In this document: positions 57,358-64,000 of the stretch, one piece after another
Position numbering within the stretch: position 1 is the first letter of the stretch
Layout: every line of letters starts with the position of its first letter
Origin: Bacteroidales bacterium
Lineage (GTDB): Bacteria; Bacteroidota; Bacteroidia; Bacteroidales; JAADJA01
Direction of reading: 5' to 3'
DNA length: 64,000 bases
NCBI GenBank assembly: GCA_021740645.1
Contig: JAIOZL010000010.1
Span: 46,569 to 110,568 of the forward strand
The notes under the pieces: generated by a model
What the model was told of the DNA's origin: nothing
The model's database searches: none
The model's input: the letters and a program-made list of their open reading frames with translations, nothing else
Position numbers and translations under genes: made by a program

Positions 57358-58196
57358 AGATACTCGAATCCTTTCGTGATGGTATCCAGGGCCTACCTGG
57401 GTTTGTCCCAACTCCTGTAAAGATTGAACTGATAAATGCCCTCTTAAAAGTAGGTTTTGATATTGTAGACATCGGCAGTTTTGTTTCAGGCAGGCACATA
57501 CCTCAATTTGATGATATGCAGGAAGTGCTTGAACAAGTTAAAGTCTGGAATTCTGATTCCAAAGTATTTGTATTAGTAGCTAATGTCAAAGGTGCTGATA
57601 AGGCCGTTCAATTTGAAAAAATCGATATTCTTGGATATCCTTTTTCAATCTCTCCTGTTTTCCTTCATAAAAATATAAACCGTACTTTGGATGAATCTTT
57701 TGAGGATATAAAAAAAATCCAGGATCTTTGTTTTCAAAAGGGTAAACAGTTTATGGTTTATAATGCGATGGCTTTTGGCAATCCTTACGGTGACCCACAG
57801 AACCTTGATATCATCATGGATTGGACAATAAAAATGGATCGCATAAATATTAAGCAGATATCGTTTTCAGATATTATCGGAGTAGCCACCCCAGAGCAGA
57901 TTGCCCATACTTATCAGTACCTGACAATCGATTTTCCGGAAATTGAATTTGGAATACATCTTCATACACAATCAGATGATTGGTATGAAAAAACAGAAGC
58001 TGCATATAATAATGGTTGCAAAATATTTGATGGCGTTCTTTCCGGATTAGGCGGATGCCCCATGACCGGCTATGAGTTATTGGGCAATTTGAACACCTCC
58101 CACTTAATTGAATTTTTTAACAAAAATAAAGTCTCCTTAAACCTAAAAATGGAACTTTTTGAATATGTGAAACAATTAACAGCTCAAAGAATTTAA
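57330..58196 (+). CDS. Hydroxymethylglutaryl-CoA lyase-like protein
   Basis: The 288-residue TIM barrel protein has the family patterns: RDGIQGLPGFVPTPVKIELI near the N-terminus, the metal-binding HLHTQSDDW (the conserved HxH), SDIIGVATPEQI, and GCKIFDGVLSGLGGCPMTGY with the signature Cys loop. These suggest HMG-CoA lyase, used in leucine degradation and ketogenesis, or a related acyl-CoA lyase. Its start lies 28 bp inside the preceding gene, so translation is likely coupled. Confidence 0.8.
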   Translation: MVQKNQQSVKILESFRDGIQGLPGFVPTPVKIELINALLKVGFDIVDIGSFVSGRHIPQFDDMQEVLEQVKVWNSDSKVFVLVANVKGADKAVQFEKIDILGYPFSISPVFLHKNINRTLDESFEDIKKIQDLCFQKGKQFMVYNAMAFGNPYGDPQNLDIIMDWTIKMDRINIKQISFSDIIGVATPEQIAHTYQYLTIDFPEIEFGIHLHTQSDDWYEKTEAAYNNGCKIFDGVLSGLGGCPMTGYELLGNLNTSHLIEFFNKNKVSLNLKMELFEYVKQLTAQRI

Positions 58197-58353
58197 GTGG
58201 CCATATTGGTAATTAAATCAAATAATAATATCCCTAATATCTGCTTAAATTTATGGGAAATATTTGATTTCAAAAACATATACTTCTACTTCATCAATGT
58301 TTAAAGGCTTTTCAATTTTATAATTTATAATCCTTCTAAATTTTCCAGTCCAT
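58197..58353. other. Intergenic stretch without recognisable gene
   Basis: About 160 bases between the HMG-CoA lyase-like gene and the hydrogenase promoter. I see no terminator, repeat or small gene in it. Confidence 0.4.
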
Positions 58354-58383
58354 TTGCTAATCAAAAAAATAAGTATAATTTTG
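58354..58383 (+). promoter_or_regulatory. Promoter of the hydrogenase operon
   Basis: TTG (58354-58356), a 19-bp spacer and TAATTTTG (58376-58383) match the Bacteroidota consensus exactly, 51 bp before the hoxF ATG. No obvious FNR- or Fur-like palindrome was seen next to it. Confidence 0.75.
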
Positions 58384-58433
58384 GGCTGTTAATTAATTAA
58401 CAACTAAAGTAATAACTTATAAAACATTATTAT

Positions 58434-60227
58434 ATGAGTTCACAAGTCCAAAGTATTGTTGAGAAATACGGTAAGGATGCGACCCGGCTCATGGATATAT
58501 TTATCGATATATTCAGTGAATACGGATGTGTTAACGACATGCAGCTCGACGAAATCGGCGAGCTTTTAAATATCTCGAAGGTAGATGTCGAACAAACCTT
58601 ATCCTTTTATCATTTCTTCAATAAAAAATCATGTGGCAAGTATGCCATTTATTTAAATGACAGCCTTGTTGCGAATATGATGGGCAGGCATGAAATAGCC
58701 CAGGCTTTTGAAAAAGCAACAAAAACTAAATTTGGTTCTGTTTCAGCAGATGGACTATTTGGGTTATACAATACTTCGTGTATTGGTATGAATGATCAGG
58801 AGCCGGCTGCAATTATTAATGGTATCGTTTTTCCAAAGATCACTACCTACAGGGTAAGGGAACTGATCAGGGAATTCCGCACTGGTAAATCCGCTGAAGA
58901 TATGGTGAATAGTTTTGGGGGGGGCCAGAACCAGTCAGAGCTGATCCGTTCAATGGTTACAAACAACCTTAACCGGAGAGGAAGTGTAATTTTTGCCGAT
59001 TACAATCCCGGGGATGTGTTGAATAAATTACCGGAATTAAAACCTGCCGGAATTATTGAAGAAGTTAAAAACTCCAACCTACGTGGACGTGGTGGTGCTG
59101 GTTTCCCCACAGGTTTAAAATGGGATTTCTGCACAAAATCACCAGGTGATGAAAGATATTTAATTTGTAATGCTGATGAAGGTGAACCCGGAACATTTAA
59201 AGACAGGGTAATACTTACCGAAACCCCGCACCTGTTATTCGAAGGGATGATTGTGGCAGGATATGCGATTGGAGCCAAAGAAGGTATAATTTATTTAAGG
59301 TACGAATACGATTATCTTAAGCACTACCTGGAAGCTAAATTGGATGAATTCAGGTCAAAAGGTTGGCTAGGCAAAGATGCCTCGGGAATAAAAGGCTTCA
59401 ATTACGATATTAGAATTCAGTTTGGTGCCGGCGCTTATGTTTGTGGTGAAGAATCTGCTTTGATAGAATCATGTGAAGGCAAAAGAGGTGAACCGCGAAA
59501 CCGCCCACCCTTCCCGGTACAGGTAGGTTATTTAAATAAACCAACAGTGGTCAATAATGTGGAAACATTATGCTCTGTTGTTAAAATCATCATGAATGGA
59601 GCCAATTGGTATAAATCAATGGGCACCAAAGAAACCTCCGGCACAAAACTTCTTAGCATTTCCGGCGACGTAAGGTTTCCCGGAGTATTCGAAATCGAAT
59701 GGGGAATGACAGTGAACGAAATGCTGGAAATGGCAGGAGCCAGCGGAACAAAAGCAGTGCAGATTGGAGGGCCCTCAGGCAGATTAATTGCTGAAAACGA
59801 GTTTGAACGTACAATCTGTTATGAAGACCTGCCAACCGGTGGAGCAATGATCGTTATTGGAAAAGAAAGAAATATCCTTGATGTAGTATTGAATTTTACA
59901 GAGTTTTTTATTGAAGAATCCTGTGGTTCATGTGCACCTTGCAGGTATCTGACAGTGATCTTAAGAAATAAACTTCAAAAGATAATTAGTGGAAAAGGTG
60001 TTGCCAAAGATATTGATGATCTTGTAAAATGGGGCAAACAAATGAAGAATGCCAATCGCTGTGGTTTAGGGCAATCAGCTGCTAATCCAATTCTTACAAG
60101 TATCGAAAACTTCAGGGCTGAATATGAAGCCAAAATTGAAAAAGGAAAAGATTTTGATACAAACTTCAATCTTGATGCGGCAATTCAGGAATCATCCCGG
60201 GCTGTTGGCAGATTTCCATTAGCATAA
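58434..60227 (+). CDS. hoxF: NAD-reducing hydrogenase diaphorase subunit HoxF (NuoE-NuoF-like)
   Basis: The 597-residue protein matches HoxF length (Ralstonia ~600). The N-terminal ~150 residues are NuoE-like but keep only two of the four Cys ligands (SCGKYAIYL and TSCIGMND), so this [2Fe-2S] site is probably not built. The NuoF core has FMN-binding NSNLRGRGGAGFPTGLKWD and NADEGEPGTFKDR, the NAD site GAGAYVCGEESALIESCEG, and the [4Fe-4S] motif ESCGSCAPCRYL with NRCGLG. It oxidises NADH or reduces NAD+ in the cytoplasm. It is the first gene of the hox operon. Confidence 0.92.
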   Translation: MSSQVQSIVEKYGKDATRLMDIFIDIFSEYGCVNDMQLDEIGELLNISKVDVEQTLSFYHFFNKKSCGKYAIYLNDSLVANMMGRHEIAQAFEKATKTKFGSVSADGLFGLYNTSCIGMNDQEPAAIINGIVFPKITTYRVRELIREFRTGKSAEDMVNSFGGGQNQSELIRSMVTNNLNRRGSVIFADYNPGDVLNKLPELKPAGIIEEVKNSNLRGRGGAGFPTGLKWDFCTKSPGDERYLICNADEGEPGTFKDRVILTETPHLLFEGMIVAGYAIGAKEGIIYLRYEYDYLKHYLEAKLDEFRSKGWLGKDASGIKGFNYDIRIQFGAGAYVCGEESALIESCEGKRGEPRNRPPFPVQVGYLNKPTVVNNVETLCSVVKIIMNGANWYKSMGTKETSGTKLLSISGDVRFPGVFEIEWGMTVNEMLEMAGASGTKAVQIGGPSGRLIAENEFERTICYEDLPTGGAMIVIGKERNILDVVLNFTEFFIEESCGSCAPCRYLTVILRNKLQKIISGKGVAKDIDDLVKWGKQMKNANRCGLGQSAANPILTSIENFRAEYEAKIEKGKDFDTNFNLDAAIQESSRAVGRFPLA

Positions 60228-60260
60228 ATAATTAAATAAAAAATTGAGAACATTATTTTC

Positions 60261-61061
60261 ATGGGGATACTAAAGCGAATAATAAAAAAGAAAACAACAG
60301 AAAATATTTCTGCTGATGTCATTTCCATTGAAGAAACAAATATGTCAACTATTATGAGTGATAAAATAAAATTTTCTATCGACGGTAAAAGTTGTACAGC
60401 CGAAAAAGGCACCAACCTGGTTGAGGCCGCAAAGGAAAATGGTATTTATATACCTACTTTGTGTCATCTTAAAGGTGTTAAAGCGGCAGGCTCATGCAGA
60501 ATTTGTAACGTTAAAATTAACGGCAGATACATGACAGCATGTACTACTGAGGTGGCCGATGGTATGGTCATCGAAAACAACCAAGCGGAAATTCAGGAAT
60601 TACGCAAAATCATTGTGGAAACACTCTTTGTTTCAGGAAACCACTATTGTCCGGCATGCGAGAAAAGTGGAAACTGTGAACTTCAGGCTTTGGGATATAA
60701 GTTCCAGATGCTTGTGCCCCGCTTCCCTTATGAATTTGAAGAAAAAGCAGTAGATGCTTATTCCGATAAAATCTACATCGACCGAAACAGATGCATCCTA
60801 TGTAAAAGATGTGTCAGGAATGTAAAAACCCAGGATGGCAAAAGTATTTTCGCTATAAAAGGAAGAGGCCATCATGCAATAATTAATATTGATCATGACC
60901 TAGCCAATAAGATGACGGACGAAGAAGCCCAACATGCAATGGATAATTGTCCAGTAGGAAGTATATTAAGAAAGGAAAGAGGATACATTGATCCGATCGG
61001 GAGCAGAAAATACGACCATCAGGCCATTGGAAGTGAAATAGATCAATTTGAAACTAAATAA
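60261..61061 (+). CDS. hoxU: Hydrogenase diaphorase electron-transfer subunit HoxU (NuoG-like)
   Basis: The 266-residue protein carries a [2Fe-2S] domain with PTLCHLKGVKAAGSCRICNV and YMTACTTEV, an N3-type Cys-His motif in NHYCPACEKSGNCELQALGY, and a 4Fe-4S binding segment IDRNRCILCKRCVRNV with DNCPVGSI. It carries electrons between HoxF and the hydrogenase module. The annotated start gives ~30 extra N-terminal residues; starts at 60342 or 60354 are possible. It is 33 bp after hoxF. Confidence 0.92.
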   Translation: MGILKRIIKKKTTENISADVISIEETNMSTIMSDKIKFSIDGKSCTAEKGTNLVEAAKENGIYIPTLCHLKGVKAAGSCRICNVKINGRYMTACTTEVADGMVIENNQAEIQELRKIIVETLFVSGNHYCPACEKSGNCELQALGYKFQMLVPRFPYEFEEKAVDAYSDKIYIDRNRCILCKRCVRNVKTQDGKSIFAIKGRGHHAIINIDHDLANKMTDEEAQHAMDNCPVGSILRKERGYIDPIGSRKYDHQAIGSEIDQFETK

Positions 61062-61063
61062 TC

Positions 61064-61069
61064 AGGAGG
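61064..61069 (+). promoter_or_regulatory. Strong Shine-Dalgarno-like site before hoxY
   Basis: AGGAGG ends 7 bp before the ATG at 61077. Genes of this window otherwise rarely show an SD, as is usual in Bacteroidota, so this site stands out and fixes the hoxY start. Confidence 0.65.
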
Positions 61070-61076
61070 AAAAATT

Positions 61077-61628
61077 ATGAGTAAACCAATTGTTGCTACA
61101 ACATCACTGGCTGGTTGTTTTGGATGCCATATGTCATTACTGGATATTGACGAAAGAATCCTTGAACTTATCGAACTGGTCGACTTCAACAAATCCCCTA
61201 TTGATGACATTAAGGAATTTACCCAAATGTGTGATATTGGTATTATTGAAGGCGGCTGCTGTAACAGCGAAAACGTCCATGTATTAAAAGATTTCAGAAA
61301 AAATTGTAAAATCCTGATTTCACTTGGTGAATGTGCTATTATGGGTGGTCTACCTGCTATGCGTAATGGTATTCCTATAAAGGAATGTCTTGATGAAGCT
61401 TACTTAAACGGTCCATCGACTAAAAATGCCAACCCTGACGGAATTCTTCCGAATAACGAAGAATTGCCAATTATTCTCGACAAGGTTTATCCTTGCCACG
61501 AAATTGTAAAAATAGACTATTATCTACCTGGTTGCCCTCCACGAGCTGATTTAATTTGGAATGCTCTTGTAGCTCTTGTTACTGGTGATGAGATGAAATT
61601 GCCTTATGAAGTTATTAAATTTGATTAA
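61077..61628 (+). CDS. hoxY: [NiFe] hydrogenase small subunit HoxY
   Basis: The 183-residue protein is the short small subunit typical of group 3 hydrogenases. Proximal cluster ligands are seen in TTSLAGCFGCHMSLLDID, EGGCCNSENVHVL, SLGECAIMGGLPAMRN and YYLPGCPPRADLIW. It transfers electrons from the NiFe site to HoxU. No signal peptide is present, so the enzyme is cytoplasmic. Confidence 0.95.
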   Translation: MSKPIVATTSLAGCFGCHMSLLDIDERILELIELVDFNKSPIDDIKEFTQMCDIGIIEGGCCNSENVHVLKDFRKNCKILISLGECAIMGGLPAMRNGIPIKECLDEAYLNGPSTKNANPDGILPNNEELPIILDKVYPCHEIVKIDYYLPGCPPRADLIWNALVALVTGDEMKLPYEVIKFD

Positions 61629-61646
61629 TCTCAAAACTAAAGAAAA

Positions 61647-63098
61647 ATGGAAAAAAAGATAACGATAGAACCCGTAACCAGAGTTGAAGGACACGGAAAG
61701 GTTACAATTCACATTGATAAAGAAGGCAATGTTTCACAAAGCCGCCTCCATATTGTTGAATTCAGAGGATTTGAACGTTTTGTACAAGGGCGTCCGTACT
61801 GGGAAGCTCCGGTACTGGTTCAGCGACTTTGCGGAATTTGTCCTGTGAGCCATCACCTGGCTGCGGCCAAAGCACTCGACGTAATTGTTGGAGCCGGCAC
61901 TGGTGATGGTTTAACACCCACTGGTGAAAAAATGAGAAGATTAATGCATTACGGACAGATGTTCCAGTCGCATGCTCTTCACTTCTTCCACCTTGTATCT
62001 CCCGACCTACTTTTCGGAGTGGATGGAGATCCAGCCATAAGGAATGTAATTGGTGTGGCAAAAAAATTCCCCGATCTTGCTGTTCAGGGTGTAATGATGC
62101 GTAAGTATGGACAGGAAATTATAAAAGCTACTGCCGGTAAAAAAATTCATGGGACCGGAGCTATTCCTGGCGGTATAAACAAGCATCTTACCCAGGACGA
62201 AAAAGACAGCTTTATTAATGGGGCAGATCCAATGAATATTGAAAAAATGGTATCCTGGGCACAGGATGCTGTTAATTTCCTGAAAGCATACCACAAAGAC
62301 AATAAAGAATTCATTGATGGATTTGCAGCATTTCCATCGAACCACCTGAGTTTGGTACGCAAGGACGGAGCCCTCGACCTTTACCACGGCGTTTTACGGG
62401 CGGTGGATGCTAACGGTAAGAAAATCCTCCATGATGTAGACTATCAGGATTACCTTGAGTACATCAACGAAGAGGTAAGGGATTGGAGCTATATGAAATT
62501 CCCATTCTTAACCGAGTATGGCAAAAGTGAAGGTTGGTACAGGGTTGGGCCACTTGCCAGGTTAAATACCTGTGAGTTTATTCCCACACCACTCGCACAA
62601 AAAGAATTCGAAATATATAAAGCCTATACTAATGGGAAGCCTAATAACATGTCGATGCATATGCACTGGGCAAGATTAATTGAGCTTTTACATTCGGCTG
62701 AAATGATTAAAGATTTACTGAATGATCCTGATTTAATGAAGGGTGAGCTGGTGACCAAAGGAACCAAGCAAAAAGAAGGTGTTGGCCTGATTGAAGCTCC
62801 AAGAGGAACGCTTTTCCATCATTACAGGATCAATGAACACGACCAGATTGAAATGGCAAATCTTATTGTTTCAACAACAAATAATAATGAGCCCATGAAC
62901 GTGGCGGTAAATTATGCTGCCAAACAATTCATGAACGGACAGGAGAAAATTACAGAGGGTATGATGAATGCTGTGGAGGTAGCCATCAGAGCCTATGATC
63001 CTTGCTTAAGCTGTGCCACCCATGCCATTGGACAAATGCCGTTAGAGGTAGTTCTGATAGGTGCAAATAACCAAATTATTGATCGAAAAAGAAGGTAG
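61647..63098 (+). CDS. hoxH: [NiFe] hydrogenase large subunit HoxH
   Basis: The 483-residue protein has both active-site motifs. The N-terminal L1 is QRLCGICPVSHHLAAAKALD (CxxC) and the C-terminal L2 is DPCLSCATH, where maturation cleaves after His and removes the ~23 residues beginning AIGQMPLEVVLIG. N-terminal IEPVTRVEGHGKVTIHI is typical. All four active-site ligands are ordinary TGC/TGT Cys codons. With hoxF, hoxU and hoxY this is a group 3d, NAD-linked bidirectional enzyme. Confidence 0.96.
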   Translation: MEKKITIEPVTRVEGHGKVTIHIDKEGNVSQSRLHIVEFRGFERFVQGRPYWEAPVLVQRLCGICPVSHHLAAAKALDVIVGAGTGDGLTPTGEKMRRLMHYGQMFQSHALHFFHLVSPDLLFGVDGDPAIRNVIGVAKKFPDLAVQGVMMRKYGQEIIKATAGKKIHGTGAIPGGINKHLTQDEKDSFINGADPMNIEKMVSWAQDAVNFLKAYHKDNKEFIDGFAAFPSNHLSLVRKDGALDLYHGVLRAVDANGKKILHDVDYQDYLEYINEEVRDWSYMKFPFLTEYGKSEGWYRVGPLARLNTCEFIPTPLAQKEFEIYKAYTNGKPNNMSMHMHWARLIELLHSAEMIKDLLNDPDLMKGELVTKGTKQKEGVGLIEAPRGTLFHHYRINEHDQIEMANLIVSTTNNNEPMNVAVNYAAKQFMNGQEKITEGMMNAVEVAIRAYDPCLSCATHAIGQMPLEVVLIGANNQIIDRKRR

Positions 63099-63103
63099 TA
63101 TTC

Positions 63104-63589
63104 GTGTCAAAGTATAAAATTCTAGTTTATGGATATGGCAACCCGGGCCGTCAGGATGATGGCCTGGGAAATGCCTTTGTGGATAAATTAGAACGTTGGG
63201 TTGAATCTGAAAAACTTGATGGATTTGAATTTGATAGTAATTATCAGCTTAATATTGAAGATGCTGAAGCTATCGCATCACAAGATTTGGTAATTTTTGT
63301 TGATGCTTCCACCGAAGAATTAAAGGATTATATATTGACACCTGTAAACGCCAGCACAAATGTAGCTTTCACTACGCATGCTGCATCGCCTGGATACATC
63401 GTGCACTTGTGCAAAAATCTTTACAACAAAATACCCCCCACTTACCTCCTTCACATTAAAGGATACGAATGGGCATTTAAGGAAGGACTAAGCAATAAAG
63501 CGGTCAAAAACCTGGAATTATCCTTCGATTATATGAAAAGGGTTCTCTCTGACCCGAAAAAGATGATTGAAGAATTTCAGGAATTTTAA
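63104..63589 (+). CDS. hoxW: Hydrogenase maturation protease HoxW
   Basis: The 161-residue protein has a GTG start (63104) five bases after the hoxH stop. The N-terminal VYGYGNPGRQDDGLGNAFVD has the nickel-ligating Asp pattern of the HyaD/HoxW endopeptidases, and VDASTEEL and FTTHAASPGYIVHL carry the other conserved Asp and His. It cleaves the HoxH C-terminal extension after nickel insertion. No hypA-F genes are in the window; these must be elsewhere. Confidence 0.88.
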   Translation: MSKYKILVYGYGNPGRQDDGLGNAFVDKLERWVESEKLDGFEFDSNYQLNIEDAEAIASQDLVIFVDASTEELKDYILTPVNASTNVAFTTHAASPGYIVHLCKNLYNKIPPTYLLHIKGYEWAFKEGLSNKAVKNLELSFDYMKRVLSDPKKMIEEFQEF

Positions 63590-63632
63590 ATTAAATTTGA
63601 ATTAATTAATTAAATCACATAAACTTCTTATT

Positions 63633-64000
63633 ATGGACTTTTCAACTGAATACATGGGGTTAAAACTAAAAAATCCCATCATCGTTAGTAGTTCAAAACT
63701 TACAGGTGATCTTAACAACATTAAAAAATGTGCAGATGTCGGGGCAGGTGCCATTGTCCTGAAATCACTATTCGAGGAGCAATTGATTGCTGATTCGAAT
63801 TCCCTTATGGATCAGGATATAAAATATTTCTGGTTTCCTGAGGCTATTGAGCACATCAACAAACATTCAAAAGAATATGGATTAAAACAAACTCTTGACC
63901 TGATTAAAGGGGCAAAAGCATATACTGACATTCCGATTTTAGCAAGTATAAACTGTATTTCTGCTCATGAGTGGCCACAATTTGCAAAAACGCTGGAGGA
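63633..64000 (+). CDS. Dihydroorotate dehydrogenase-like protein (partial)
   Basis: An open frame begins at ATG 63633 (MDFSTEYMGLKLKNPIIVSS) and runs off the window after about 122 codons. The pattern KLTGDLNNIKKCADVGAGAI and VLKSLFEEQ with ILASINCIS is that of FMN TIM-barrel proteins annotated as dihydroorotate dehydrogenase-like (PyrD/DHOD superfamily). In anaerobic Bacteroidota it often accompanies pyruvate:ferredoxin oxidoreductase. Here it follows hoxW in the same direction, 43 bp away, so it may be in the hydrogenase operon. The catalytic residue region is outside the window. Confidence 0.75.
   Translation, partial: MDFSTEYMGLKLKNPIIVSSSKLTGDLNNIKKCADVGAGAIVLKSLFEEQLIADSNSLMDQDIKYFWFPEAIEHINKHSKEYGLKQTLDLIKGAKAYTDIPILASINCISAHEWPQFAKTLE

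Noticed and set aside
63001..63030. Selenocysteine in the [NiFe] hydrogenase large subunit
   Set aside because: The C-terminal DPCLSCATH ligands are encoded by ordinary Cys codons (TGC, TGT), so no Sec is needed there.

Overview
The window is a chromosomal segment of an AT-rich member of the Bacteroidota, probably class Bacteroidia. Five predicted secreted proteins end in type IX secretion (T9SS) C-terminal sorting domains. Upstream regions repeatedly show the Bacteroidota promoter pattern (TTG, about 19 bp, TAnnTTTG) rather than -35/-10 boxes. The ribosomal cluster has the Bacteroidota order, with no tuf between fusA and rpsJ and no adk after secY. I found no tRNA, rRNA, CRISPR array, transposase or phage gene.

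Layout. Positions 1-9.6 kb hold the tail of a flavin-reductase-like gene, an aromatic amino acid hydroxylase with a long C-terminal extension, a glycogen branching enzyme with a VTT/YqaA membrane protein, a small zinc-ribbon/thioredoxin pair, two T9SS-exported proteins and a coiled-coil secreted protein. Positions 9.7-29.5 kb hold enolase and then, all on the minus strand, the fused str-S10-spc-alpha super-operon from rpsL to rplQ. It starts at a strong promoter with a structured ~240-nt leader and ends at an intrinsic terminator. Positions 29.6-35.8 kb are a sugar-polymer area: beta-phosphoglucomutase, lipoprotein alpha-amylase and a two-repeat T9SS protein in one operon, then a membrane protein resembling the membrane half of spermidine-synthase fusions, a lipoprotein class I amidotransferase and galactose mutarotase. 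Positions 35.9-45.1 kb hold a ~1,790-residue modular T9SS protein, PPK2, galactokinase, an atypical SDR and a radical SAM protein. Positions 45.2-58.2 kb are mixed housekeeping: an M23 peptidase-like T9SS protein, guaA, a LysM/periplasmic-binding protein, nusB, a YwqK-like lipoprotein, AMMECR1, an AlkD-like protein, an SPFH protein, a GT-C-like membrane protein and an HMG-CoA-lyase-like enzyme. From 58.35 kb a consensus promoter drives hoxF-hoxU-hoxY-hoxH-hoxW, a bidirectional NAD-linked [NiFe] hydrogenase, followed by a dihydroorotate-dehydrogenase-like gene cut by the window end.

Most notable observation. The thioredoxin-like gene at 4798-5295 (minus) is interrupted by one in-frame TGA exactly at the first cysteine of its W-C-x-W-C redox motif. 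The frame stays open for 102 more codons of well-formed thioredoxin-fold sequence. About 10 nt after the TGA a 10-bp hairpin with one mismatch can form. This is the pattern expected of a selenoprotein (UxxC). A point mutation or assembly error is the competing explanation, and no Sec machinery lies in the window.

How the genes work together. Branching enzyme, amylase, PgmB, galactokinase and mutarotase suggest storage and use of alpha-glucans and galactose. The Hox operon couples NAD(H) to H2 and suggests anaerobic or microaerobic redox balancing. PPK2 suggests polyphosphate-based energy metabolism.
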